A stretch of DNA of 35,136 nt from a virus. The position numbers were made by a program, and so were the translations under genes. Positions 12,534 through 19,748 of the stretch are shown here, piece after piece. How positions within the stretch are numbered: the first letter of the stretch is position 1; every line of letters starts with the position of its first letter. A model generated the notes under the pieces. It saw nothing but the letters and a program-made list of their open reading frames with translations, searched no databases and was not told the DNA's origin. Location: positions 1-35,136 of IMG/VR virus record IMGVR_UViG_3300042868_002711; one strand, 5' to 3'.

Positions 12534-13016
12534 GTGGTTGCAGACCTTTACAACAGCCTTAGAAATGACAGAGATCTGATGACAGCGGCACAACGAATAG
12601 CGGGTAACAAATGGGAGGACGTGGTTCAGGAAATTGGAATAGTTCTGTGCAGTAAGACAGAACCCGAACTAGAGAAGATACAACCTTACTTTCGCTTTTG
12701 GTGCATTAGAACGATGACGAACATGATGAGCCGAACGGGTGCAATCGGAAGTAAGGAGGCAATGATCGACAGGAATGTTGACGTTGCATTGTTGTTCGAT
12801 GGGTTGCAAGATCATGAAGCCAACACCGACACCGAAACCGCAACTCAGGCTAACGCGATACTGGAATCCCTGCCGTGGTACGAACGAGAACTATTTAAGG
12901 AATATGCAGAACAAGGAACGCTCAGGCGCGTGTCTGCTGCAACTAAGATACCATTGATGTCTGTTCATCGAACGGTTAAAAGCGTGAAGAAAACAATCAG
13001 AAAGAAGTTAAGATGA
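12534..13016 (+). CDS. Sigma-factor-like HTH protein
   Basis: A 160-aa protein arranged like a short sigma-70 factor. An N-terminal part (WEDVVQEIGIVLCSK, about residues 25-39) resembles a region 2-like helix. A C-terminal part (LESLPWYERELFKEYAEQGTL, then RRVSAATKIPLMSVHRTVKSVKKTIRKKLR) resembles region 4 with its helix-turn-helix. The two are joined by an acidic linker. The GTG at 12534 is the first start after the previous stop; an internal ATG at 12579 is less likely because it would remove region 2-like residues. It is encoded shortly before the terminase and virion genes and is a good candidate late-gene regulator that redirects host RNA polymerase. Divergence from true sigma factors keeps the call tentative. 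Confidence 0.65.
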   Translation: MVADLYNSLRNDRDLMTAAQRIAGNKWEDVVQEIGIVLCSKTEPELEKIQPYFRFWCIRTMTNMMSRTGAIGSKEAMIDRNVDVALLFDGLQDHEANTDTETATQANAILESLPWYERELFKEYAEQGTLRRVSAATKIPLMSVHRTVKSVKKTIRKKLR

Positions 13017-13237
13017 CAATACTTGCAGGGGCATTGATGGCGGTAGTGGCAATGGCGGTGACGCAGTTCACCAAGCGGATACAGTTCAGGCCGTTCAACT
13101 GCGAGTTGTGCATGACCTTTTGGTTGTCCACTATCTTCGCGGTGTTCCACTACCTACCGACCCATTGCGTTATATTCGTTGGGATGGCATTATTCACCCG
13201 TCAAGCACTTTGGAGATTATGGCCTACGATGTTTTAA
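13013..13237 (+). CDS. Small membrane protein with CxxC (74 aa)
   Basis: The ATG overlaps the preceding TGA. Two or three hydrophobic segments are seen: residues 1-18 (TILAGALMAVVAMAVTQF), 32-48 (LCMTFWLSTIFAVFHYL) and 52-65 (CVIFVGMALFTRQA), with FNCELCMTFW between the first two. This motif recalls small membrane proteins of the DUF1360 kind, which carry a similar FNC..C..FW signature. The function is unknown. A holin role is possible, but the better candidate is at 34768-35025. Its end overlaps the next gene by 19 bases. Confidence 0.55.
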   Translation: MTILAGALMAVVAMAVTQFTKRIQFRPFNCELCMTFWLSTIFAVFHYLPTHCVIFVGMALFTRQALWRLWPTMF

Positions 13238-13449
13238 CGGACGAAGAAATGAAGTGGCTCGATGAACATAGGTCAACGATAATGCAATTTGCAAGCGGTG
13301 AGTTCGCAGGTCACGTCAGCATTGAAGATAGGTCAATGTATCACAATTTAGCACAACGGATAGTAAAATTTAATTTTATGGTATGCTGGACGTGTGGTTC
13401 AAGCATTCAGCACATCGGTAATTACATTAAAAACGGATTAGGATGGTAA
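13219..13449 (+). CDS. Small CxxC hypothetical protein (76 aa)
   Basis: The frame is open from 13108 inside the previous gene, but the ATG at 13219 (MAYDVLTDEEMKWLDEH) gives a natural start with a short overlap. The N-terminal part is acidic and helical; the C-terminal part has CWTCGSSIQHIGNYI, a CxxC that could bind zinc. It overlaps the glycosyltransferase gene by seven bases, so they are probably translated together. No family is recognised with confidence. Confidence 0.5.
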   Translation: MAYDVLTDEEMKWLDEHRSTIMQFASGEFAGHVSIEDRSMYHNLAQRIVKFNFMVCWTCGSSIQHIGNYIKNGLGW

Positions 13450-14147
13450 TATTCACACTACTTTACAACGATCACAAGATCATTGACGCAAGTCTAAATC
13501 AACTTAGAAAGACAAATGTTTTAAACTTGCCGATCATAGCGGTAGATAACAACTACCCTAACTTATCGCAGGCGCAAGTAACTCGGCTAAAGAATAAATA
13601 CAGGATTACTATCATAGGCGAAAGAGTGAACAGAGGGTTGTCAGGCGGATACAACGAACTGATCAACTCACACCCTGATATTAAACACGCTATCCTGTTC
13701 GACTGTGATAGCTACCCAATAACAAAGGGATGGGATAAGGCATTGATTGACGTTATTCAATCGCCAAAAGTGGCCTACCTGTCATTGATGTTTGACGTGG
13801 CAAAACGAGAAATGCAAGAGAGGGGGTTCAAACCGTGGTGGCATGAAAGCGGTCATGTTGTATGGAAGCCATCACAGGCTTGCGTTCAATCAATTTCGTG
13901 TGCCGACTTAGACTACCTTCGAGAAATAGGAGGCCTAAAAGAGCCAAAGAAATACTACGGAGGACTAGAGGGGGCAATGTTCAGATATTGGAATGATGAC
14001 CATCAAATAGGTTACATTGACGGGGTTTACGAAGTGCAGCACCCCGACCACTTCAAAATAGATCCTAGCTACAAGGCTTACAAATGGGCATACGCACACG
14101 AAGGATATAACGGTAGCTTTGAGGATTATCTAAAATCAAAGAAATGA
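13443..14147 (+). CDS. GT-A (family 2-like) glycosyltransferase
   Basis: A 234-aa glycosyltransferase of the GT-A fold. Features seen: the nucleotide-binding start VIFTLLYNDHKIIDASLNQL, the N-R-G-x-x-G-G-x-N segment NRGLSGGYNELI at about residues 63-74, and the acidic ILFDCDSYP at about 84-92 that stands in for the DxD motif binding the metal and nucleotide sugar. It would transfer a sugar to an acceptor that cannot be read from sequence. Directly downstream are a methyltransferase and a NeuD-like acyltransferase with ATGA overlaps. The three form a sugar-transfer and decoration set that could modify host surface glycans or virion proteins. Confidence 0.78.
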   Translation: MVIFTLLYNDHKIIDASLNQLRKTNVLNLPIIAVDNNYPNLSQAQVTRLKNKYRITIIGERVNRGLSGGYNELINSHPDIKHAILFDCDSYPITKGWDKALIDVIQSPKVAYLSLMFDVAKREMQERGFKPWWHESGHVVWKPSQACVQSISCADLDYLREIGGLKEPKKYYGGLEGAMFRYWNDDHQIGYIDGVYEVQHPDHFKIDPSYKAYKWAYAHEGYNGSFEDYLKSKK

Positions 14148-14698
14148 AAGCAACTAAAAGAAGTTTAGCAAAGTTTCAAAAGTCAGTTGAGACTATGCTC
14201 GGAGGCACGTTTCACCACCATGTTCACATATTGGCAGACCTGTTTGAAGGAGGTGATTATTTGGAGATTGGAAGTTATCAAGGCGGGTCAGCATTAGCGG
14301 CATCACAAAAGCCGTGCAGAATGACGTTAGTGGATGCAGGCATTTACAACAATGGGTGCATAGAACAGAACCTACAAGGCAAGGATTTCAGGCTACTGAT
14401 CGGTGACTCTAAACAAGTGGACTTCTATGATAGGATGTATGACCTCATCTTTATTGACGGAGATCATTCAATGGCGGGAGTGGCTGCAGATTGGAACAAC
14501 ACAAAGGGGCTGATAAAAGATGGTGGGTGCATTGCCTTTGATGACTACGGTGACACACAGTATTGCCCCGAGGTGAAGATGGCCGTTGACCAAATAGACT
14601 TTACGGGCTTTGAAGTAATTGGACAACTACCCAACATTGGGGCGTACCCGATAACCGACCTGAACAACATCTTCATAGTTAGAAAAAAAAAGGCATGA
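14144..14698 (+). CDS. Class I SAM-dependent methyltransferase
   Basis: A 184-aa methyltransferase of the Methyltransf_24 type. Motif I DYLEIGSYQGGSALAAS (about residues 38-54) binds SAM; MTLVDAG is motif II; DLIFIDGDHSMAGVAADW (about 100-117) and GGCIAFDDYGD (about 127-137) are the acidic motifs typical of sugar or small-molecule O-methyltransferases with this DGDH signature. It lies between a glycosyltransferase and a NeuD-like acyltransferase and overlaps both, so a sugar or glycan substrate is the likely target. It is distinct from the DNA methyltransferase-like gene at 8967. Confidence 0.82.
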   Translation: MKATKRSLAKFQKSVETMLGGTFHHHVHILADLFEGGDYLEIGSYQGGSALAASQKPCRMTLVDAGIYNNGCIEQNLQGKDFRLLIGDSKQVDFYDRMYDLIFIDGDHSMAGVAADWNNTKGLIKDGGCIAFDDYGDTQYCPEVKMAVDQIDFTGFEVIGQLPNIGAYPITDLNNIFIVRKKKA

Positions 14699-15288
14699 TG
14701 GAACTGGCAATAATAGGCGCGGGAGGGTTTGGACGTGAAACCCGTCAATGGGCTTTGACATCACAGCTAACTGGATTATTCCCGTACACGTTCTACGTCT
14801 CCGACCACATGGCGAAGACACCGAACCGACCGCTTTCGCAATTGGACTTTGAGCGTTCACTTGCCGTCATTGCAGTAGGTGACCCGAAAGGCAGAAAGTC
14901 AATACTCGACACGATCAGACCGCAACAGCGTTTTGCCAATGTGATACATAAGACGGCCATAATCGAAAGCAAGCACGGAAACGGTTGTATCTTCTGCCCG
15001 TATTCCGTTGTGACCGTTGACTGCACTATTGGCAACCACTTACACATGAACCTCCACAGCGACATAGGTCATGACTGCATCATTGGTGACTTCGTAACGC
15101 TTGCACCGGGTGCGCGTGTCTCAGGCAACTGCAACATAGGCAATGGCGTTTACATCGGAAGCAATGCGGTTATCCGCGAAGGAGTGACAATAGCCGCGTG
15201 GTCGATCATTGGGGCTAATTCCGTAGTTTTACAGAACATAACAGAATTAGGCACGTATGTTGGCGTACCTGCAAAGAGAATCAAATGA
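14695..15288 (+). CDS. NeuD/PglD-type sugar O- or N-acyltransferase
   Basis: A 197-aa acyltransferase of the sialic-acid O-acetyltransferase NeuD / PglD family. The N-terminal Rossmann-like part starts LAIIGAGGFGRETRQWAL, and the C-terminal half is a left-handed beta-helix built from hexapeptide repeats (IGNHLH, IGHDCI, IGDFVT, IGNGVY, IGSNAV), ending in the typical GVPAKRIK. His residues near NLHSDIGHD are in place for acetyl transfer. This enzyme class acetylates nucleotide sugars or glycan residues using acetyl-CoA. Two adjacent ATGs (14695 and 14698) are possible starts. With the two upstream genes it supports a phage glycan-decorating module, unusual in a 35-kb genome. Confidence 0.88.
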   Translation: MMELAIIGAGGFGRETRQWALTSQLTGLFPYTFYVSDHMAKTPNRPLSQLDFERSLAVIAVGDPKGRKSILDTIRPQQRFANVIHKTAIIESKHGNGCIFCPYSVVTVDCTIGNHLHMNLHSDIGHDCIIGDFVTLAPGARVSGNCNIGNGVYIGSNAVIREGVTIAAWSIIGANSVVLQNITELGTYVGVPAKRIK

Positions 15289-15482
15289 GAGCAACATTCA
15301 CAATTCAGGATGGTGAGTTTGAGGTTGACATCACAACCAAAAAGACAAGCTACAAAGCGAAAGGCACGATAGTACTGGACGAGGACGCTCAGGATGTTCG
15401 GGCAGCTATTGAAAGCCTGACGCGTATAATCATTGCCAAGTCAGACAACTACACGCAATCCAAAAGCACGTTGAACAAATGA
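15285..15482 (+). CDS. Small hypothetical protein (65 aa)
   Basis: ATGA overlap with the acyltransferase upstream and with the lipoprotein gene downstream. The N-terminal part is beta-rich (RATFTIQDGEFEVDITTKK, YKAKGTIVLD) and is followed by one helix (DVRAAIESLTRIIIAKS). It is soluble, with no motif and no recognised family. Its position in an unbroken overlap chain supports that it is expressed. Confidence 0.55.
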   Translation: MRATFTIQDGEFEVDITTKKTSYKAKGTIVLDEDAQDVRAAIESLTRIIIAKSDNYTQSKSTLNK

Positions 15483-15718
15483 GAACGACCCTACTGATAT
15501 TCGCACTTGCATTGATAGGCTGCGACAAGACCGAAACACCTTGCTGCAAGACGGTAATCAATATGACTTACCACGTATCAATGCAAGAACCATATCTTGG
15601 CGGCAAGTTTTGGCGGGCTACTTACATGGACTGTAAGAACAACATCACGAATGAAAGCGTAAGCGAATACCCATCCGATAATCCACCGTTGGCAATCGGT
15701 CAAGAAATATGTGAGTGA
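15479..15718 (+). CDS. Predicted lipoprotein (79 aa)
   Basis: The N-terminus MRTTLLIFALALIGC is a classic lipoprotein signal: a positive start, a hydrophobic core and the lipobox LIGC with Cys15 as the lipidation site. The mature part is about 65 residues with four further cysteines, including an adjacent pair (CC). Phage lipoproteins are known both as outer-membrane spanins and as superinfection-exclusion proteins that block receptors (for example T5 Llp, established for that phage). It is far from the spanin-like pair and next to glycan genes, so exclusion or surface alteration seems at least as likely as lysis. Asp at position +2 would favour inner-membrane retention in E. coli; rules in Bacteroidota differ. 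Confidence 0.65.
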   Translation: MRTTLLIFALALIGCDKTETPCCKTVINMTYHVSMQEPYLGGKFWRATYMDCKNNITNESVSEYPSDNPPLAIGQEICE

Positions 15719-15731
15719 TGATTAACAGGCC

Positions 15732-15950
15732 ATGGAAAAGATAGGGGAATTTGAACGAGAGGTTATTTGTGCTGTAAAAATTCAAACAGAACTTAACAGC
15801 GTTGGTAAGCTACTATGGAACATGAGTGGTTTGAGTCAATGCGACAGACCGCCCGAATTAAGCCCGACTGAAATGCAGTCTTTAGGACTTGATTATGATA
15901 GCCGTGTTGCGTCTATACTCGGTCTATATAAATACGTACTCAACAAATAA
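15732..15950 (+). CDS. Small hypothetical protein (72 aa)
   Basis: ATG at 15732, 14 bases after the lipoprotein gene and three bases before the terminase small subunit. The protein is mostly helical (EFEREVICAVKIQTELNSVGKLL, RVASILGLYKYVLNK) with no membrane segment. No family is recognised. Its position immediately before the terminase genes suggests it might assist packaging, but this is only location-based. Confidence 0.55.
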   Translation: MEKIGEFEREVICAVKIQTELNSVGKLLWNMSGLSQCDRPPELSPTEMQSLGLDYDSRVASILGLYKYVLNK

Positions 15951-15952
15951 TC

Positions 15953-16393
15953 ATGCACCCTACACGGATATTCAAATCACCTGATGAACTTCTCGAAGCG
16001 TGGGAACAGTATAAGACTTCACTTACGGAGGAGGCTAAGAAGTGGCCTGTAACGCAGTATGTCGGAAAGGACGGGGTGAAGATGACGGATTATCCAAAGC
16101 TACCGTTAACGCTTGAGGGTTTTTACGTTTATGGGTATCGACATTATGGAACTGTCAAGTCATACTTCATTAACGAAAGGGAACTCTACGGAGATTTTAC
16201 GACTATCTGTTCACGTATAAAGGAAGAAATACGCCACGACCAAATAACAGGTGGGCTACTTGGCAACTACAATCCAAGCATTACCCAACGTCTAAACGGA
16301 CTGACTGAGAAGACACAGACCGAAGTGACCATCGAACAAAGCCCGTTCAAATCATTGATGCTTGATGTTCCAACAAACGACAGCCCAAAGTAA
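15953..16393 (+). CDS. Terminase small subunit
   Basis: DNA-packaging protein expected to recognise the phage packaging site and load the large subunit. The 146-aa protein follows the pattern of gp3-type small terminases: RIFKSPDELLEAWEQYK at the N-terminus, LTLEGFYVYG in the centre and EEIRHDQITGGLLGNYNPS with ITQRLNGL near the C-terminus, consistent with a helical DNA-binding and oligomerising domain. It lies immediately upstream of, and overlaps by 29 bases, an unmistakable large subunit. Family assignment relies on pattern memory plus context. Confidence 0.78.
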   Translation: MHPTRIFKSPDELLEAWEQYKTSLTEEAKKWPVTQYVGKDGVKMTDYPKLPLTLEGFYVYGYRHYGTVKSYFINERELYGDFTTICSRIKEEIRHDQITGGLLGNYNPSITQRLNGLTEKTQTEVTIEQSPFKSLMLDVPTNDSPK

Positions 16394-17522
16394 GATCGCC
16401 GCACTCCGCAAGCGGGTGAGGGTAGTTCAGGGCGGCACGTCATCGAGCAAGACGTTCACCATCATTCCTATGCTGATAACCTACGCTATTCAAAGCAAGG
16501 GCGCGGAAATAAGCGTAGTTGCCGAATCAATCCCACACCTTCGCAGGGGCGCGATACGTGACTTTTTGAAGATAATGATCGACATAGGCAATTACAAAGA
16601 GGCCAATTGGAACAGAAGCACGTTAACCTACGTATTCAACAACGGCAGCTTCATTGAGTTTTTCTCAGCGGATCAAGGCGATAAGCTACGGGGTGCAAGG
16701 CGTGACGTTCTATTTGTGAATGAGGCCAATAACATCAGTTGGGATGCGTACCACCAACTGAGCATTAGAACAAGGCGGTTCATCTACATTGACTACAACC
16801 CAACGGCTGCATTTTGGGCGCACAATGAACTGATAGGCAAGCCCGACACGGACTTCGTTATCCTGACATACAAGGACAACGAGGCACTTGAACCTGCGAT
16901 AGTCAAAGAGATTGAGGCAGCAAGGGAGAAGGGCGCAACGTCAAGCTATTGGGCTAACTGGTGGAGGGTCTATGGATTGGGCGAGGTCGGTTCATTGCAG
17001 GGCGTTGTTTTCAAAGAATGGCAGCAGGTCGAATCAATGCCCACTACTTACAAATGGAAGGCTTACGGCTTGGATTGGGGGTTCACTAACGACCCGACCG
17101 CGTTCGTTGAGGTCTGCGAGTTTGATGGCAAGCTATGGTTGAATGAGGTACTTTACGAAACCAACCTGACAAACAGCGACATTGCGGCCAAGCTATCGAA
17201 TTACAAGCAATGGGAGGTCATAGCCGACAGCGCAGAACCTAAGAGTGTGGAGGATTTGAGGCGGCACGGCTTTAGAATACGGGGGTGCAAGAAGGGCGCG
17301 GACAGTATCCGTATCGGACTGGATAAGATGCAACAGATGCCACTAATGGTCACGTCAAGCAGTCTCAACTTCATCAAAGAACTACGCGGCTACATTTGGC
17401 AAGTGGACAAGAACGGAGAAACAACCAACGACCCCATAGGATCAGATCACTTGATTGACGCGGCACGGTATTGCATCATGGAAAAACTAAACGCCCGAAG
17501 CGGCACATACACAGTAAGATGA
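16365..17522 (+). CDS. Terminase large subunit
   Basis: The packaging motor (385 aa): an N-terminal ATPase and a C-terminal RNase H-like nuclease. The Walker A-like motif is GGTSSSKT (23-30); the Walker B-like segment is DVLFVNEAN with Glu120. The nuclease active site shows GLDWGFTNDPT (Asp237, Asp243), then IADSAEPKS, and a final acidic site in GSDHLIDAARY. The ATG at 16365 is used; the in-frame TTG at 16362 precedes it by one codon. Translation overlaps the small subunit. The gene ends in an ATGA overlap with a glycosyltransferase rather than the portal gene, which is unusual. Confidence 0.93.
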   Translation: MFQQTTAQSKIAALRKRVRVVQGGTSSSKTFTIIPMLITYAIQSKGAEISVVAESIPHLRRGAIRDFLKIMIDIGNYKEANWNRSTLTYVFNNGSFIEFFSADQGDKLRGARRDVLFVNEANNISWDAYHQLSIRTRRFIYIDYNPTAAFWAHNELIGKPDTDFVILTYKDNEALEPAIVKEIEAAREKGATSSYWANWWRVYGLGEVGSLQGVVFKEWQQVESMPTTYKWKAYGLDWGFTNDPTAFVEVCEFDGKLWLNEVLYETNLTNSDIAAKLSNYKQWEVIADSAEPKSVEDLRRHGFRIRGCKKGADSIRIGLDKMQQMPLMVTSSSLNFIKELRGYIWQVDKNGETTNDPIGSDHLIDAARYCIMEKLNARSGTYTVR

Positions 17523-18463
17523 AGATAGGCTACATTGTACAATCAGATGACGTTGGAGGCGTTGAATATCATAGACTATACAAACCCCTGTCATTGTTAG
17601 GCTTAGACGTTACGCGTTGCGTAGGCGTTGATAAGGGAATACTTGAACACGGCTTTGATGTGGTAATATTTAACCGATGTATGCCTTGCCTAAAGCAATC
17701 CGAACTGATAGCAGACCTGAAAGGCGAGGGTGTCCATGTAATATGCGACCTTGACGATACCTGGGTATTAGATGGCGGCCACTACCTTACGAAGTCATGG
17801 AAGCAATCTAAACTAAAGACGCGGATCATCGGGGCAATTTCGGAGGCTGACGAAGTGTGGGTCACGCACCAACATTTAGCGGAACTCACAGGGCGATTGA
17901 ATCCGAATGTTCACATCATACCGAACGCGATAGACACCGAAGACGCGCAATGGCAATCACATCGCAACGGCAACGGGCGCATCGGATGGGTTGGAGGCAT
18001 TACACACGTCAACGACATTCTATTGACTGTCAACGCATGGGGCGAAGTTGAGCCGATCATTTGCGGATACCAACAGAATGAACCCGAATGGAAACGGTTG
18101 AGCGACAAACTGCCTGCTACCTACGTGAAGGGTTTAGATGTTTGGAACTACGCACAGCTTTACGAGCAGTTCGACATAGCTATCGCCCCGTTGACAGATT
18201 CGACATTCAACACGTATAAGTCCAATTTGAAGATATTGGAAGCAGGCGCAAAGGGCAAGCCGATATTCGTTCAGGATATGCACCCATACACGGATAAGGC
18301 CACAGGCATCCACCACGTCACGGACTGGAATCAAGCAATAGCTGAGGCCAAAGCAATGAGCGAGCAACAGATTCAGGACGAAGGGGCTGCATTAAGGCAG
18401 TATGTCGCTGAAAATTACGACCTTCGCAAAGTGAATGAACTGAGATTAAAGAGACTACAATGA
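17519..18463 (+). CDS. GT-B (family 4-like) glycosyltransferase
   Basis: A 314-aa glycosyltransferase with two Rossmann-like halves. The N-terminal half starts IGYIVQSDDVGGVEYHRLYKP; the C-terminal half contains VHIIPNAIDTED, IGWVGG, TYVKGLDVWNY, and FDIAIAPLTDSTFNTYKSNLK followed by ILEAGAKGKPIFV, the donor-binding region of GT4 enzymes. The frame opens upstream at 17471, but the ATG at 17519 overlaps the terminase stop (ATGA) and matches the family start. It would use a nucleotide sugar; acceptor unknown. Lying within the packaging/tail operon, it may glycosylate virion proteins. It ends in an ATGA overlap with the tail chaperone gene. Confidence 0.85.
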   Translation: MKIGYIVQSDDVGGVEYHRLYKPLSLLGLDVTRCVGVDKGILEHGFDVVIFNRCMPCLKQSELIADLKGEGVHVICDLDDTWVLDGGHYLTKSWKQSKLKTRIIGAISEADEVWVTHQHLAELTGRLNPNVHIIPNAIDTEDAQWQSHRNGNGRIGWVGGITHVNDILLTVNAWGEVEPIICGYQQNEPEWKRLSDKLPATYVKGLDVWNYAQLYEQFDIAIAPLTDSTFNTYKSNLKILEAGAKGKPIFVQDMHPYTDKATGIHHVTDWNQAIAEAKAMSEQQIQDEGAALRQYVAENYDLRKVNELRLKRLQ

Positions 18464-19131
18464 CTATAAACGTGCCGAGATCATGGTCAGATGTGACCGT
18501 TGGCGAATATCAAGCCTTTAGACAACTTCTGAAAGAGGATGGTGACCCGTATCTAACGGAGTGCGCTATCATAAGCACGTTCACAGGTGCAGACATGAAC
18601 GACATCATGGCAATAACCCGTGAAGATCATGGCAAGATAATGACCAAACACCTAGCGTTCCTTTCAAGCGAAGTAACGGGCAAGCTAAAGAACCGAGTGA
18701 AATTGGGTGGCAAGTGGTATCACATCGAGACAGATCTAAAGAACATCACGGGTGGGCAGTATATCGACCTTACTCACTTTATGAAGGATGAGAACGTGGA
18801 CGCAAACCTCCACAACCTTATCGCGTGTCTATGCACACCATTGAAGTTCGGCATTTGGAAGCAACCTTACAACGGCAAGGATCATGCAGCGGTGGCCGAG
18901 CAAATTAAGTCAATGCCGATAACCTACGTCAAACCCATAACCGATTTTTTTTTATCCAGTTACGTGGAATTGTTGACCAATATCGCGGCCTATTTAATGA
19001 AAACAGGAACGGAGATGAAAGAACGGGCAATGGAGCAGCTGATCAGTTCATCAACGTCTATGGATGGCTTTACTCAATACACGGCCTCACGAACGGCAGG
19101 CGGGAACTTTGGGATTTCTACCTCAACATGA
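18460..19131 (+). CDS. Tail assembly chaperone, unshifted form
   Basis: A 223-aa zero-frame product that probably binds the tape measure protein during tail assembly. The N-terminal 160 residues (VPRSWSDVTVGEYQAFRQLL onward) form the shared domain. After a run of nine Ts (18945-18953) the zero frame continues to TAG-free 19131 with a low-complexity Ser/Thr-rich tail (QLISSSTSMDGFTQYTASR), while the -1 frame encodes a far more protein-like extension. This dual coding is the hallmark of siphovirus tail chaperones placed upstream of the tape measure gene. Function is inferred from that architecture, position and the slippery site, not from a family match. Overlaps the GT-B gene by ATGA. Confidence 0.65.
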   Translation: MTINVPRSWSDVTVGEYQAFRQLLKEDGDPYLTECAIISTFTGADMNDIMAITREDHGKIMTKHLAFLSSEVTGKLKNRVKLGGKWYHIETDLKNITGGQYIDLTHFMKDENVDANLHNLIACLCTPLKFGIWKQPYNGKDHAAVAEQIKSMPITYVKPITDFFLSSYVELLTNIAAYLMKTGTEMKERAMEQLISSSTSMDGFTQYTASRTAGGNFGISTST

Positions 19132-19223
19132 ACATAATAGAACTGTTCAACACCATGACGTTCTTTAAACACATGGGAATCTACGAACGCCAAATGGAAC
19201 GAAAGAATGGCAAGGGAGTTTAA
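18460..19223 (+). CDS. Tail assembly chaperone, -1 frameshift fusion (254 aa)
   Basis: The fusion reads 18460-18954 in the zero frame (165 codons), slips back one base on T TTT TTA (18948-18954) and continues in the -1 frame to TAA at 19221-19223, adding 89 residues. The added part is open throughout and clearly protein-like: after IQLRGIVDQYRGLFNEN it contains FINVYGWLYSIHGLTNGRRE, then LWDFYLNMNIIELFNTMTFF and KHMGIYERQMERKNG. No start codon suits an independent gene in that frame. This is the G/GT arrangement known in lambda-like tails, where both forms are needed. A real mutation or assembly error in the T run is the alternative. The end overlaps the next gene by 17 bases. Confidence 0.72.
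18948..18954 (+). promoter_or_regulatory. Slippery sequence T TTT TTA for -1 frameshifting
   Basis: The heptamer fits the X XXY YYZ rule in the zero frame (codons TTT TTA) and lies at the end of a run of nine Ts. Re-pairing on TTT TTT joins the zero frame to the long -1 open frame that ends at 19223. No obvious strong stem-loop was worked out downstream. Confidence 0.7.
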
Positions 19224-19710
19224 GAATATTCAGGCGCAGCTTGAGGTCTATGGTGGCCTGTTCGTTCAGCGATTGGGTGACCAATTGGACGCGAACAACA
19301 CCAATGCAAGCGGGGCATTAAAGGGTAGCATTGAACTCACGCTAAAATCGGAGGGCAAAGGCTTTTTGATTGATGCTTTAGAATATTGGGGTGCGGTTGA
19401 TGAGGGTAGAAAGGCAGGGAAGCGACCACCCGTTAGCGAATTGATGAAGTGGTTGTCATATCCCAACGTCCGTGACAAGATTCGATTCGGGGCAAGTGAC
19501 AAGGCTTTTGGTGAAAAGGAAATGAAGTCATTGGCGTTCTTGATAGCTAGAAAGATAGGCCGACAAGGAACGAAAGGAACGAACTTCTTCACCAATGTTT
19601 ACAACTCAGACATAATTGATGACATGGTTGGCGCGATAGCTGAAGGTGCGGTTACAGATTACGCGGCTGCATTGGATGAGATAATCAGCAACTTCAACAG
19701 AAACAGATAG
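19207..19710 (+). CDS. HK97 gp10-like neck/tail completion protein
   Basis: A 167-aa protein with the general pattern of HK97 gp10-type proteins: an N-terminal helix (FKNIQAQLEVYGGLFVQRLGDQL), then SGALKGSIELTLK, ALEYWGAVDEGRK with the EGxxP-like turn KRPPVSELMKWL, and FLIARKIGRQGTKGTNFF near the C-terminus. Such proteins sit at the head-tail joint or complete the tail. The ATG at 19207 lies inside the frameshifted end of the chaperone. Support is pattern recall plus context. Confidence 0.65.
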   Translation: MAREFKNIQAQLEVYGGLFVQRLGDQLDANNTNASGALKGSIELTLKSEGKGFLIDALEYWGAVDEGRKAGKRPPVSELMKWLSYPNVRDKIRFGASDKAFGEKEMKSLAFLIARKIGRQGTKGTNFFTNVYNSDIIDDMVGAIAEGAVTDYAAALDEIISNFNRNR

Positions 19711-19748
19711 GGCGGTTCTTATATTCATAAGAGTAAACCTATCTCAAT

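Noticed and set aside
19717-19727. TCTTATATTCA as a confirmed late promoter
   Set aside because: Only two copies were found, one without a -33 box; kept as a remark and not as a separate feature.
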